Source: Thermopetrobacter sp964430935 (GTDB taxonomy: Bacteria; Pseudomonadota; Alphaproteobacteria; Rhizobiales; Aestuariivirgaceae). From it: DNA of 40,393 nucleotides. Where the stretch lies: contig CAYSHK010000068.1 of assembly GCA_964430935.1 (NCBI GenBank), forward strand, positions 1 to 40,393, written 5' to 3'. A program made the position numbers and the translations under genes. This document shows, in pieces, positions 17,976 through 26,753 of the stretch. Numbering within the stretch: position 1 is the stretch's first letter; every line of letters starts with the position of its first letter. The notes beneath the pieces are model-generated. The model worked only from the letters and a program-made list of their open reading frames with translations, made no database searches and was not told the DNA's origin.

Positions 17976-18592
17976 TCTTCCTCTTCCCGGATTGTCTGGT
18001 TCCGGATCGTCTGGGCCGTCCGGCACGCGCCGGAGGTCGCCGAGCCGTCCTTTCCGCTTGTGGCGAACGCCTCCATCATCTCCTCGCGCCTCTGCTTCAG
18101 GAATGTGATGATGGCGCTCAGCACGGTTCTGCCGAAGTCGTTGACGAACCGCGCTCCCGGATGGTCCGCGGGCAGCTCCTCCGACTGGCAGGAAATCCGG
18201 GCCAGCTCCGCCTCCTGCTCCGCGATGTAGGCATCGTAGGTCAGCGCCAGCTGGGCGGGGTCGATGCGGTCCATGAACAGCATCTGGAACAGGAATTCGC
18301 TCTTGAACTTGTCCCGCGCCGGATCCGTCGCCAGGGCCGCCTCGAGCGCCGCGCATCCCTGTCTGGTGATGGTGTAGACCTTGCGCGGCGGACGTCCCGT
18401 CTCCGCCGTCTCGGTGCGCACGCTCACCAGCCCCTCCTTCAGAAGCTGCGCCAGCGCGGGATAGATGGATCCGTACGACGCGTCGATGAAATGGGAGAAG
18501 GTTCCCTCCTCCACCATCTTGCGGATCTCGTATCCCGTCGCCTCGTGAAGGGAGAGGATGCCGAGGCAGAGGGTGCGGACGTTCATGGTCAT
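17972..18592 (-). CDS. PadR-family transcriptional regulator
   Basis: 206 residues. The N-terminal winged helix (about 3-95) has the family pattern LGILSLHEATGYEIRKMVE, DASYGSIYPALAQLLKEGLV and GRPPRKVYTITRQGCAALEA. A C-terminal helical dimerisation domain (Vir_act_alpha_C type) follows, then a polar Thr/Glu tail. PadR proteins usually repress adjacent detoxification or efflux genes and release DNA on binding an aromatic or drug ligand. First gene of the efflux operon, so autoregulation is likely; a palindrome overlaps the putative promoter at 18625-18677. The alternative start is 18586. Confidence 0.9.
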   Translation of the reverse strand: MTMNVRTLCLGILSLHEATGYEIRKMVEEGTFSHFIDASYGSIYPALAQLLKEGLVSVRTETAETGRPPRKVYTITRQGCAALEAALATDPARDKFKSEFLFQMLFMDRIDPAQLALTYDAYIAEQEAELARISCQSEELPADHPGARFVNDFGRTVLSAIITFLKQRREEMMEAFATSGKDGSATSGACRTAQTIRNQTIREEEE

Positions 18593-18624
18593 GACGCGGT
18601 GCTTCCGTCTTCGCCTTGCGAGCC

Positions 18625-18658
18625 GATATATCTCGATTTGATAGAGTGGGTATATATC
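18625..18658. promoter_or_regulatory. Candidate PadR operator upstream of the efflux operon
   Basis: Perfect inverted repeat GATATAT - 20 bases - ATATATC, 33 bases upstream of padR in an otherwise GC-rich region. Its right arm overlaps the proposed -10 element. The spacing would place the arms nearly three helical turns apart. Confidence 0.45.
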
Positions 18659-18677
18659 AGTCCGATAGGCGAGGCAA
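18649..18677 (-). promoter_or_regulatory. Candidate promoter of the padR-efflux operon
   Basis: On the minus strand TTGCCT, 17 bases, TATACC, about 57 bases before the padR start. The -10 is inside the palindrome, as expected for a repressor-blocked promoter. Confidence 0.45.
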
Positions 18678-18760
18678 GGGCGCGGTGCGTCGGACGCGCG
18701 TCGTCGGCGGCGGAAGCTGGCGCTCCGCGTGCGCATGGCTCTGATGATGTCCGGAAGGGG

Positions 18761-18837
18761 TGGTGGGCCCGGCAGGACTCGAACCTGCAACCAGCCGGTT
18801 ATGAGCCGGCGGCTCTAACCAATTGAGCTACAGGCCC
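18761..18837 (-). tRNA. tRNA with CAT anticodon (Ile2 likely, Met possible)
   Basis: Complete cloverleaf of 77 nt with the CCA encoded. The acceptor arm GGGCCTG pairs with CGGGCCC (one G-U), discriminator A. The D arm is in GTAGCTCAATTGGTTAGAGC. The anticodon stem-loop has loop CTCATAA (CAT at 18801-18803 on the complement). The T arm is GCAGGTTCGAGTCCTGC. The standard 7-bp acceptor excludes initiator tRNA. GGGCC... with A73 resembles alphaproteobacterial tRNA-Ile2, whose CAU is modified to lysidine-AU, more than elongator tRNA-Met. A score-based tool would settle it. Confidence 0.9.
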
Positions 18838-18945
18838 GCCGGGACTCCTAATATCAGAAGAGCGGGGCTTGCGCCACCGGAGTTTTTCGGCAACCCTGAC
18901 GGGCGGGGAGCGGGAATCGTGCAACATGGACCGGGAGGATTCCCC

Positions 18946-19677
18946 ATGCGCAGACAGATCATTCCCATCGTTCTTGTCGCGGCCGTCGCCGTGGCTTCGG
19001 GCATTCCGGCGCGGGCCGGGGACCGGGCGCCGCGGACGCTCTCCCTGGGCGGTCACGGAGAGGTTTCGGCGAAACCGGATATCGCCGTTGTGCGGCTCGG
19101 TGTGGAGAAGCAGGCCCGGGAGGCGCGTGCCGCCCTGCGCGCGGCTTCGGAGGCCATGACGGCGGTTTTCGCCGTGCTGAAGGAGCGCTGGAACGTGGCG
19201 GAGAAGGACATGATGACTTCCGGCTTCTCCGTCACCCCGCAGTACGTCTATCCGAAGAAGTCCTACGAGCGGAAGCAGGGGCCGAAGCTGGTGGGCTACC
19301 GGGTATCCAACATGCTGACGGTCCGGGTGCGCGACCTGAAGGCTCTGGGCGGCATTCTCGACGATCTGGTGCGCAGCGGCTCGAACCGCATCGGCGGCAT
19401 CTCCTTCGTCATCGACGATCCGCGCCCCCTGCGCGACGAGGCCCGCCGGCGCGCCGTGCGCGACGCCCTGCGCAAGGCGCGTCTCTATGCGGAGGAGGCG
19501 GGTTTCGAGCTCGGTCCGGTTCTGACCATGTCCGAGCGCGGCGGTTCCGTTCCCGCTCCGGTTCCCATGCCCGTGCCGCGCGTCCGGGCCATGGCGGACA
19601 AGGCCATGCCCGTTCCCGTGGCCGCCGGCGAGCGGACCGTCTCCGCGGACGTCTCGATCACCTGGGAGATCCGCTAG
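18946..19677 (+). CDS. SIMPL (DUF541) domain periplasmic protein
   Basis: 243 residues. The start at 18946 gives a signal peptide (RRQIIPIVLVAAVAVASGIP, cleavage near ARA-GDR). The frame is open further upstream but runs into the tRNA. The SIMPL domain covers about 30-240, with TLSLGGHGEVSAKPDIAVVR near the N-terminus, then FSVTPQYVYPKK, YRVSNMLTVRVRDL, GISFVIDDPRPLRDEARRRA and the end strand SADVSITWEIR. A Pro/Val-rich loop (VPAPVPMPVPRVRAM) lies near the end. Relatives include BP26/OMP28 of Brucella and E. coli YggE; they form oligomeric rings and have been tied to oxidative stress, but no enzymatic function is established. Confidence 0.9.
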   Translation: MRRQIIPIVLVAAVAVASGIPARAGDRAPRTLSLGGHGEVSAKPDIAVVRLGVEKQAREARAALRAASEAMTAVFAVLKERWNVAEKDMMTSGFSVTPQYVYPKKSYERKQGPKLVGYRVSNMLTVRVRDLKALGGILDDLVRSGSNRIGGISFVIDDPRPLRDEARRRAVRDALRKARLYAEEAGFELGPVLTMSERGGSVPAPVPMPVPRVRAMADKAMPVPVAAGERTVSADVSITWEIR

Positions 19678-20120
19678 GGGCCTGCCCCCGCGCCTTTTCC
19701 CTCCCGGCCTTCCACGGAAATTCCCGGCGGATCGGCCGCCATCGCGAAGGCGGGCCGTCCTGCGTGGACGGCGACCGCGCCGTTCGCCGGAAGGGCGTTT
19801 TCCGACAGTCCCTGTCAGGTATTCGGCATGTGTTCATGCCCGCGGCATGCACGCCCCCTGCGGCGGCGAAAAACCGACCGTTCTTCTCGGAATATAAAAG
19901 GTCAATAATACTTACCTGATATTTCCGCTCATCTGCGACAAATGACTCCTTCCCGGCTTAACAAAAGTCAAGGCCGTATATGAGGAAATAACAGACTGTA
20001 CTCACGAAGCAGTGATCTGCCGCCCACGGACGTTCAGGCCGTGGCCGGATGGCGTGCGTCCGAGCCCTCCAGGGGGGCGGGGTCCGGCGCGGGAGTGGTC
20101 AGGGCTTTGCGGGAGGCCCC
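19678..20120. other. Regulatory region upstream of the nap operon
   Basis: No gene seen. GC-rich up to about 19880, then a distinctly AT-richer block (about 19885-20010) ahead of napF, typical of a regulated promoter. It contains the FNR/FixK-like box at 19958, a TATATG at 19977 and a TGTACT at 19997, but no unambiguous -35/-10 pair. The leader before napF would be about 100 nt. Confidence 0.5.
19958..19971. promoter_or_regulatory. FNR/FixK-like box upstream of napF
   Basis: TTAAC-aaaa-GTCAA, a 14-bp imperfect palindrome differing from the FixK/DNR-like TTGAC-N4-GTCAA form at one base and from the FNR consensus at three. A TGTACT -10-like element lies 35 bases downstream (centre to centre), slightly more than the usual class II spacing. 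Plausible anaerobic control, unproven. Confidence 0.4.
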
Positions 20121-20669
20121 ATGAGCCGGAACATGACACGCAGGCAGCTCTTCGGTTCCCTTGCGGGACGCGGCGGCTTGCGTCGTCCGCCGGCGGCCGT
20201 GCCGGAGGACAGGTTCATGGATCTGTGCGACGGCTGCGGCAGGTGCATCGAGGCCTGCGCGGAGGAGACCGGCGTGCTGACGGCGGACAGGGGTGGCGGA
20301 CCGGTTCTGGATTTCGGGAAGGGGCACTGCGTCTTCTGCGCCGACTGCATCCGCGCCTGCACGCGCGGGGCGCTGGATCGCTCCATGATCGACGCCGTGG
20401 AGGAGGGAACGTACCGTTTTCCCTGGCGCATGCTCATCTCGGAGGAGGCCTGCATGGAGTTCGCCGGCGTCACGTGTCGGCTCTGCGAATCGGCCTGCGA
20501 GGAGCGCGCCATCCGCTTCCGCCCCATGCCGGGCCATGTGACGCGGGCCTGGATCGAGACTGCGGACTGCAACGGGTGCGGCGAATGCCTGTCCCGGTGT
20601 CCGCGCGGAGCGATCGTCGTCGTCGAGAACAATGCAACGGAACCATCCGGAAAGGAGCACGCGGCATGA
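20121..20669 (+). CDS. napF: Ferredoxin-type protein NapF
   Basis: 182 residues, cytoplasmic iron-sulfur protein. The ATG at 20121 is preceded by GGGAGG. The N-terminal MTRRQLFGSLAGRG resembles the vestigial twin-arginine-like start of NapF. Cysteine clusters are CDGCGRCIEAC, CVFCADCIRAC, CRLCESAC and CNGCGECLSRCP, enough for about four [4Fe-4S] clusters. In E. coli, NapF interacts with NapA and is thought to help its iron-sulfur maturation. First gene of the operon; its stop overlaps the napD start (ATGA). Confidence 0.92.
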   Translation: MSRNMTRRQLFGSLAGRGGLRRPPAAVPEDRFMDLCDGCGRCIEACAEETGVLTADRGGGPVLDFGKGHCVFCADCIRACTRGALDRSMIDAVEEGTYRFPWRMLISEEACMEFAGVTCRLCESACEERAIRFRPMPGHVTRAWIETADCNGCGECLSRCPRGAIVVVENNATEPSGKEHAA

Positions 20670-20926
20670 GCATCTGCTCGCTGGTCGTCTACACGAACCC
20701 GGAAAGCATGGAGGCCGTGGTGGCCGACATCGAGAAACGCGAGGGCTGCGAGGCCCCCGCGGCGGAGAACGGGAAGATCGTGGTGGTCATCGACACGCCC
20801 AGCAGGGACGTGATGAGCCAGACCATCATGGATCTGAACAACATCCCCGGCGTGATCAACGTGGCGCTCATCTACGAGTACTTCGAAGAGGGTGGCCGGA
20901 GTGAAACCGTATCCCAGGAAGCGTGA
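20666..20926 (+). CDS. napD: Chaperone NapD
   Basis: 86 residues, cytoplasmic ferredoxin-fold chaperone that binds the Tat signal peptide of NapA and delays export until the cofactor is inserted. Family features are the MSICSLVVYTNPESMEAVVA start and the VINVALIYEYFEE end. The AAAGGAG site lies within the napF 3' end and the ATG overlaps the napF stop. The short length is normal for NapD. Confidence 0.92.
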   Translation: MSICSLVVYTNPESMEAVVADIEKREGCEAPAAENGKIVVVIDTPSRDVMSQTIMDLNNIPGVINVALIYEYFEEGGRSETVSQEA

Positions 20927-20953
20927 GCACATGAGGGTGCAAGGAGGAAGACC

Positions 20954-23536
20954 ATGACAATGAATCGCCGAGATTTCATCAAGGCCCAGGCGGTCGCCGC
21001 GGCGGCGGCCACCGCGGACATATCCCTGCCGTCGGCGGTGCCGGCGCAGGCGCAGGACGCCGGCGTGCGCTGGGACAAGATCGCCTGCCGCTTCTGCGGC
21101 ACGGGCTGTTCGGTGCTGGTCGGCGTGAAGGACGGCCGCGTGGTGGCCACCCAGGGCGACCCCGACGCGCCGGTGAACAAGGGCCTGAACTGCATCAAGG
21201 GCTATTTCCTCACCAAGATCATGTACGGCGCGGACCGGCTGACCAAGCCGCTGCTGCGCAAGAAGAACGGCAAGTTCGACAAGAACGGCGAGTTCGAGGA
21301 GATCTCCTGGGACGAGGCGTTCAAGATCATGGCCGAGAAGTTCATCGAGGCCCGCAAGAAGAAGGGGCCGAAGGGCATCGGCATGTTCGGTTCCGGACAG
21401 TGGACCATCTGGGAGGGCTATGCCGCCCAGAAGCTGATGAAGGCCGGTTTCCGTTCCAACTCGCTGGAGCCCAACGCCCGCCACTGCATGGCCTCGGCCG
21501 TGGGCGCCTTCATGCGCGGTTTCGGCATCGACGAGCCGGCCGGCTGCTATGACGACATGGAGGCGGCGGACACCTTCGTGCTCTGGGGCTCCAACATGGC
21601 GGAGATGCATCCGATCCTGTGGTCGCGCATCACCAACACCCGCCTGACCAAGCCCGGCGCGCAGGTGCACGTGCTGTCCACCTTCCGCAACCGCTGCTTT
21701 GAGCTGGCGGATAACGGCATCATCTTCAAGCCGCAGACCGATCTGGCGATCGCCAACTTCATCGCCAACTACATCATCCAGAACAAGAAGTACAACAAGG
21801 AGTTCATCGACAAGCACGTGAACTTCAACGTCACGCCGACCGACATCGGCTACGGTCTGCGCGCCGACGATCCGCGCGAGAAGGCGGCCAAGAACCGGGC
21901 CAAGGGCAAGCTGACGAAGATCTCCTTCGAGGAGTACGCCAAGCACGTCTCGAAGTACACGGCGGACTACGTCTCCGAGCTGTCCGGCGTGCCGAAGGAG
22001 CAGCTCATCAAGCTGGCCGAGCAGTATGCCGACCCGAACCGCAAGGTGGCGTCCTACTGGACGATGGGCTTCAATCAGCACACGCGCGGCGTGTGGGTGA
22101 ACGGCCTCGTCTACAACATCCACCTGCTGATGGGCAAGATCGCCGAGCCCGGCAACTCGCCGTTCTCGCTCACCGGTCAGCCGTCCGCCTGCGGCACCGC
22201 CCGCGAGGTGGGCACCTTCACCCACCGTCTGCCGGCCGACCTGGTGGTCAAGAAGGACGAACACTGCAAGTTCGCCGAGAAGATCTGGAAGCTGCCGGCG
22301 GGCACCATTCCGCGCGCCAACGGCAAGATGGACGGCAAGGACCAGCCGGACATCACCGGCAAGCCCATGGGCAAGACGCTCATCCATGCGGTGGCCATGC
22401 ACCGCGCGCTGCATGACGGCGTGATGAACGTCTTCTGGGTGATGTGCAACAACAACCTGCAGGCGGCCGCCAACTTCAACAAGGAGTCCTGGCCCGGCTG
22501 GCGCAACCCCGAGAACTTCATCATCGTGTCGGATCCCTATCCGACCGTCTCGGCCATGGGTGCCGACCTCGTGCTGCCGACCGCCATGTGGGCGGAGAAG
22601 GAGGGTGCCTACGGCAACTCCGAGCGCCGCACCCAGTTCTGGCGTCAGCAGGTCAAGGCCCCGGGCGAGGCCAGGTCCGACCTCTGGCAGATCGTCGAGT
22701 TCTCCAAGTACGTGAAGACCGACGACGTGTGGCCGGCCGAGCTTCTGGACCAGATGCCGGAGTACAAGGGCAAGACCCTCTACGACGTCCTCTATGCCAA
22801 CGGTCAGGTGAACAAGTTCCCGTTCGAGGGCAAGATCAAGGACGACCGCGGCAACGAGTACGACAACGACGAGTCGGCCCACTTCGGCTTCTACATCCAG
22901 AAGGGCCTGTTCGAGGAGTATCGCCGCTTCCAGTGGGAGGGTCCGAAGACGGGCCACCAGATGGCGCCCTACGACGAGTACCACAAGGTGCGCGGCCTGC
23001 GCTGGCCGGTCATCGACGGCAAGGAGACGCTGTGGCGGTTCCGCGCCGGCTACGACCCGATCGTCAAGCAGGTCAAGCAGGACGCCAAGGACGGCGAGGT
23101 GTTCTTCTACGGCAACAAGGACGGCAGGGCGAACATCATCTTCGCGCCCTACGAGCCTGCCGCCGAGCCGCCGGATGACGAGTACGATCTGTGGCTGTGC
23201 ACCGGCCGCGTGCTCGAGCACTGGCATTCCGGCTCCATGACCCGCCGCGTGCCGGAGCTCTACCGCGCCATGCCGGACGCCAAGGTCTACATGAACAAGA
23301 AGGACGCCAAGAAGCGCCGGCTGCGCAACGGCTCCAAGGTCAAGGTCATCACGCGTCGCGGCGAGATCGTCACCCGCGTGGAGACCCGTGGCCGCAACGT
23401 TCCGCAGGAGGGCCTGGTGTTCATTCCGTGGTTCGACGCCGGCCGCCTGGTCAACAAGCTGACGCTCGACCAGACGGATCCGCTGTCGAAGGAGACCGAC
23501 TACAAGAAGTGCGCCTGCAAGATCGTCAAGATCTGA
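20954..23536 (+). CDS. napA: Periplasmic nitrate reductase catalytic subunit NapA
   Basis: 860-residue Mo-bisMGD enzyme reducing nitrate to nitrite in the periplasm. The Tat signal MNRRDFIKAQAVAAAAA lies at the N-terminus. The [4Fe-4S] site is Cys45, Cys48, Cys52 and Cys80 (CRFCGTGCSVLVG, NCIKG). The molybdenum ligand is Cys178 in PNARHCMASA. The pterin-binding stretches MGFNQHTRGVWVNGLVYNIH and GQPSACGTAREVGTF match NapA closely and distinguish it from assimilatory NasA and formate dehydrogenases. An AGGAGG lies seven bases before the ATG. It follows napD by 27 bases and should be exported folded after NapD release. Confidence 0.98.
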   Translation: MTMNRRDFIKAQAVAAAAATADISLPSAVPAQAQDAGVRWDKIACRFCGTGCSVLVGVKDGRVVATQGDPDAPVNKGLNCIKGYFLTKIMYGADRLTKPLLRKKNGKFDKNGEFEEISWDEAFKIMAEKFIEARKKKGPKGIGMFGSGQWTIWEGYAAQKLMKAGFRSNSLEPNARHCMASAVGAFMRGFGIDEPAGCYDDMEAADTFVLWGSNMAEMHPILWSRITNTRLTKPGAQVHVLSTFRNRCFELADNGIIFKPQTDLAIANFIANYIIQNKKYNKEFIDKHVNFNVTPTDIGYGLRADDPREKAAKNRAKGKLTKISFEEYAKHVSKYTADYVSELSGVPKEQLIKLAEQYADPNRKVASYWTMGFNQHTRGVWVNGLVYNIHLLMGKIAEPGNSPFSLTGQPSACGTAREVGTFTHRLPADLVVKKDEHCKFAEKIWKLPAGTIPRANGKMDGKDQPDITGKPMGKTLIHAVAMHRALHDGVMNVFWVMCNNNLQAAANFNKESWPGWRNPENFIIVSDPYPTVSAMGADLVLPTAMWAEKEGAYGNSERRTQFWRQQVKAPGEARSDLWQIVEFSKYVKTDDVWPAELLDQMPEYKGKTLYDVLYANGQVNKFPFEGKIKDDRGNEYDNDESAHFGFYIQKGLFEEYRRFQWEGPKTGHQMAPYDEYHKVRGLRWPVIDGKETLWRFRAGYDPIVKQVKQDAKDGEVFFYGNKDGRANIIFAPYEPAAEPPDDEYDLWLCTGRVLEHWHSGSMTRRVPELYRAMPDAKVYMNKKDAKKRRLRNGSKVKVITRRGEIVTRVETRGRNVPQEGLVFIPWFDAGRLVNKLTLDQTDPLSKETDYKKCACKIVKI

Positions 23537-23710
23537 CGGGCGTGCGCGGGGAGCTCTCCACTCCCTTGCTGCCGGGGCGTCCCTTCGGGGGCGTCCCGGT
23601 CCGGGGAGCCCTCCGGGGTTCCACCGATGGAGAATTCGCAATCCGGTCGCCGGCGTTCCCGTGGTGGGCTTGTGCGGGACGCGGGTCGTTGGAAAGGGAT
23701 TTCTAGACAG

Positions 23711-24580
23711 ATGGCGAAACAGGTCAGCAGACGGCGGTTTCTCACCGACATGGCCCGCACGGCCTGCGGTGTGTCGCTGTTCGCCCTGGGGCTGGGGCTC
23801 TACGCCAGGCGGGGTCATGCTCTGCCCGCCGAATACATCCGGCCGCCGGGGGCGCTCGACGAGGACAGCTTCCTCGCCGCCTGCACCCGTTGCGGCATCT
23901 GCGTGCGCGACTGTCCGTACGGAATTCTGAAGCTGGCCGAGCTCGGCGGGGACAATCCCGCGACCGGCACGCCCTATTTCGTGGCCCGTACCGGACCGTG
24001 CGAGATGTGCGAGGACATTCCCTGCATCCCCAATTGTCCGACCGGCGCTCTGGACCATGCGCTCACGGACATCGAGAAGGCGCGCATGGGACTCGCGGTG
24101 CTCATAGACCAGGAGGCCTGCATCGCCTTCCAGGGGCTGCGCTGCGAGGTGTGCTTCAACGTCTGCCCGGTGCGCGGGAAGGCCATCACGCTGGAGTACC
24201 AGCCGAACAAGCGCTCCGGCCGGCACGCCATGTTCATTCCGGTGGTGCATTCGGAGTACTGCACCGGCTGCGGGCTGTGCGAGAAGGCCTGCATTCTCGA
24301 GCGCGAGGCGATCAAGGTGCTGCCGATCCGGCTGGCGAAGGGAGAGCTGGGGCACCATTACCGTCTCGGCTGGAAAGAGAAGGCGAAGCGGGGCGGTTCG
24401 CTGGTCACGCCCGACCGCGAGCACAAGTTCAACCTGCCCGAGGGCGTGGAGTACGACTATTCGACCGGCCGCATCTACATGAAGAAGGATGGCGGAAAAT
24501 CGGGATCGGCCGATGATCCGGCGAAACCGAAGGGCGGTGCCGCGAGCATTCTCAATCGCGGCATCCAGGAGGCGAAGTGA
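23711..24580 (+). CDS. napG: Ferredoxin-type protein NapG
   Basis: 289 residues, exported by Tat (SRRRFLTDMARTACG), periplasmic polyferredoxin. Clusters are CTRCGICVRDCP, CEMCEDIPCIPNCP, CEVCFNVCP and CTGCGLCEKAC, supporting four [4Fe-4S] centres. With NapH it forms a quinol dehydrogenase branch feeding the Nap system. The start at 23711 is preceded by GGAAAGGG at a slightly long distance. The 174-base gap after napA is the longest in the operon and has no clear terminator. The stop overlaps the napH start. Confidence 0.94.
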   Translation: MAKQVSRRRFLTDMARTACGVSLFALGLGLYARRGHALPAEYIRPPGALDEDSFLAACTRCGICVRDCPYGILKLAELGGDNPATGTPYFVARTGPCEMCEDIPCIPNCPTGALDHALTDIEKARMGLAVLIDQEACIAFQGLRCEVCFNVCPVRGKAITLEYQPNKRSGRHAMFIPVVHSEYCTGCGLCEKACILEREAIKVLPIRLAKGELGHHYRLGWKEKAKRGGSLVTPDREHKFNLPEGVEYDYSTGRIYMKKDGGKSGSADDPAKPKGGAASILNRGIQEAK

Positions 24581-25515
24581 TGGCCACTCCGATCGAAGAA
24601 CTCGGCCATGACGCGCTGGCGAAGAAGGGCTGGTTCGGTGCCTACAGGTGGCTGATCCTGCGGCGGATCACGCAAGTGGCCATTCTCGGGCTGTTCCTTC
24701 TCGGACCCGTCGCCGGGGTGTGGATCCTGAAGGGCAATCTGTCGTCCTCGCTGCTGCTGGACACGGTGCCGATGGTGGAGCCCATCGTCTTCCTGCAGAT
24801 GCTCGCAGCGGGAGCCGTTGGCATCACGACGACGACCGTCGTTGGATTTCTGATCGTCACCGTCTTCTACGCTCTTGTCGGCGGCCGTGCCTACTGCGCC
24901 TGGGTGTGCCCGGTGAACATCGTCACCGACACCGCCCACTGGCTGCGCCGCAAGCTGGGCATCCGCTCCTCGGCGAAGATCTCCGGGCAGGCCCGCTGGT
25001 GGATGCTGGGTTTCGTCCTGCTGGTCGCCGCGGCCACCGGCTCCTTGGCCTGGGAGCTGGTCAATCCGGTTTCGCTCACCCATCGCGGCATCATCTTCGG
25101 CATGGGAGCCGGCTGGGCGGTGATCCTCGGCATCTTCGCCTACGATCTTCTGATCGCCAGGCATGGATGGTGCGGGCATCTCTGCCCGATGGGGGCGCTG
25201 TATTCGGCGATCGGCTCGCTGTCTCCTGTCCGCATGCGTTCGGACAACCGGGAGGCCTGCGACGACTGCATGGAGTGTTTCGAGGTTTGCCCCGAGCCGC
25301 GCATTCTTCCGCCGGCTCTGAAACAGGGCATGAAGCAGGGGCTGCCGCCCGCGGTGCTGAGCAGCCTGTGCACGAACTGCGGCAGATGCGCCGACATCTG
25401 CGCGAAGGATGTTTTCGCCTTCGGGCTGGTCCTGCCGCGCGAGCGGATGGCCGGCCCCAGCCGGGAAGGGGCGGCGAAGGCGGTCGACGAGGGAACAATC
25501 AAGCAAGCACCATGA
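24580..25515 (+). CDS. napH: Membrane quinol dehydrogenase component NapH
   Basis: 311 residues, inner-membrane iron-sulfur protein. About four TM helices are visible (around 30-50, 68-92, 134-157 and 171-190), for example VAILGLFLLGPVAGVWILKG. Two CxxxCP motifs (CAWVCPVN, CGHLCPMG) lie at the cytoplasmic face. Two C-terminal [4Fe-4S] motifs follow (CDDCMECFEVCP, CTNCGRCADIC). The ATG at 24580 shares bases with the napG stop (TGATG) and has AGGAGG seven bases upstream; GTG 24577 is the alternative. It passes electrons from quinol to NapG. Confidence 0.94.
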   Translation: MATPIEELGHDALAKKGWFGAYRWLILRRITQVAILGLFLLGPVAGVWILKGNLSSSLLLDTVPMVEPIVFLQMLAAGAVGITTTTVVGFLIVTVFYALVGGRAYCAWVCPVNIVTDTAHWLRRKLGIRSSAKISGQARWWMLGFVLLVAAATGSLAWELVNPVSLTHRGIIFGMGAGWAVILGIFAYDLLIARHGWCGHLCPMGALYSAIGSLSPVRMRSDNREACDDCMECFEVCPEPRILPPALKQGMKQGLPPAVLSSLCTNCGRCADICAKDVFAFGLVLPRERMAGPSREGAAKAVDEGTIKQAP

Positions 25516-25526
25516 TGGAGGAAGTC

Positions 25527-25961
25527 ATGAGAAAGATACTGGCTGTTGGCATTACCGCCGCCATGTTCGCTGCGGGCGCGGTGATCGCGGGCGCGGCGGA
25601 GATCAAGTCCCTGCGCGGCGACGTTCCTCTGAACGCGGAGGCCAAGCTGTTCAAGAAGAAGAAGGTGGAGACGGTGACTGGCGGCCGCAAGCGTGCCTGG
25701 AAGCTCCAGCCGCCCACCATTCCGCACAAGATCGACAAGGAGCGCATTTCGCTCGATGAGAATTCGTGCTTCCGCTGCCATGCCCATGACACGTACAAGG
25801 CGGAAAATGCGCCCATGATTTCCAAGTCCCATTACAAGGACCCCAACAATCCGGACGAGAAGAATCTCGTGATGAACAGATACTTCTGCTACCAGTGCCA
25901 CGTGCCGCAGGTGGATGCGCCGCCGCTGGTGGAGAACACGTTCAAATCGGCCGGAAAGTAA
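25527..25961 (+). CDS. napB: Diheme cytochrome c subunit NapB
   Basis: 144 residues, periplasmic electron donor to NapA. The start at 25527 is set by GGAGGA and yields a signal peptide (MRKILAVGITAAMFAAGAVI; cleavage near AGA-AEI). Two heme c sites: CFRCH (81-85) and CYQCH (121-125). His residues such as those in PTIPHKID and SKSHYKDP are candidates for the sixth heme ligands. It begins 11 bases after the napH stop. Confidence 0.95.
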   Translation: MRKILAVGITAAMFAAGAVIAGAAEIKSLRGDVPLNAEAKLFKKKKVETVTGGRKRAWKLQPPTIPHKIDKERISLDENSCFRCHAHDTYKAENAPMISKSHYKDPNNPDEKNLVMNRYFCYQCHVPQVDAPPLVENTFKSAGK

Positions 25962-26066
25962 TCTGCGCATCATGAGGGGAGCCGGCCTTGCCCGCCGCCG
26001 GAATTCCCGGGCGGATTCCGGCGGCGGATCTTGAGGCCGGCCGGCAAGGATCCAGGAGAGCGAACC

Positions 26067-26723
26067 ATGAGCGAAAGCGAAAAGAAGGACATAGACGAAA
26101 TCCACCCCGGTTTCTTCCGGACCACGTGGCGGTGGTTCTGGCAGAAACCCTCGCGCTATTCCACCGGCGCCATGCTGCTGTTCGGCATGGTGCTCGGCGT
26201 TGTCTTCTGGGGTGGATTCAACTGGGCCATGGAGGCAACGAACAACGAGGCCTTCTGCATCTCCTGCCACGAGATGCGGGACAACGTGTACAAGGAGTAT
26301 CAGGAGACCATCCACTACTCCAACCGATCCGGTGTGCGCGCCACCTGCCCGGACTGCCACGTGCCCAAGGATTGGGTGCACAAGATGATCCGCAAGATCC
26401 AGGCGTCCAACGAGCTGTACCACAAGGTCATGGGCACCATTTCCACGCGCGAGAAGTTCCTCAAGCGGCGGCCGAAGCTGGCCCTGCACGTGTGGAAGAC
26501 CATGAAGGCCACGAATTCCCGCGAATGCCGCAACTGCCATGACGAGAACGCCATGGATTTCGACAAGCAGGAGGAGCGTTCCGCGGATCGCCACGAGGTC
26601 GCCTTCGACAACGGCATGACCTGCATCGACTGCCACAAGGGCATCGCCCACCAGCTCCCCAAGGGCTGGAAGGAGCTGGCCAAGAAGAACGGTCTGATGC
26701 CGAAGGATGTCGAACAGCAGTGA
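26067..26723 (+). CDS. napC: Tetraheme quinol dehydrogenase NapC (NapC/NirT)
   Basis: 218 residues, anchored by one N-terminal TM helix (GAMLLFGMVLGVVFWGGF) with the heme domain in the periplasm. Four CxxCH sites: CISCH (64-68), CPDCH (94-98), CRNCH (154-158) and CIDCH (186-190). It oxidises membrane quinol and passes electrons to NapB. Having both NapC and NapGH gives two quinol entry routes, as in E. coli. The start at 26067 has AGGAGAG upstream. It is the last gene of the operon, followed by a strong terminator. Confidence 0.95.
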   Translation: MSESEKKDIDEIHPGFFRTTWRWFWQKPSRYSTGAMLLFGMVLGVVFWGGFNWAMEATNNEAFCISCHEMRDNVYKEYQETIHYSNRSGVRATCPDCHVPKDWVHKMIRKIQASNELYHKVMGTISTREKFLKRRPKLALHVWKTMKATNSRECRNCHDENAMDFDKQEERSADRHEVAFDNGMTCIDCHKGIAHQLPKGWKELAKKNGLMPKDVEQQ

Positions 26724-26753
26724 TACCTCCGGCCATGGAGGTTTCCCTTGCGA

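Noticed and set aside
20099..24424. A minus-strand open frame of more than 1400 codons across the nap genes
   Set aside because: It is the antisense shadow of napF, napD, napA and napG in high-GC DNA. It is rich in His/Arg/Gly/Leu of the type produced by reverse frames and has no domain.
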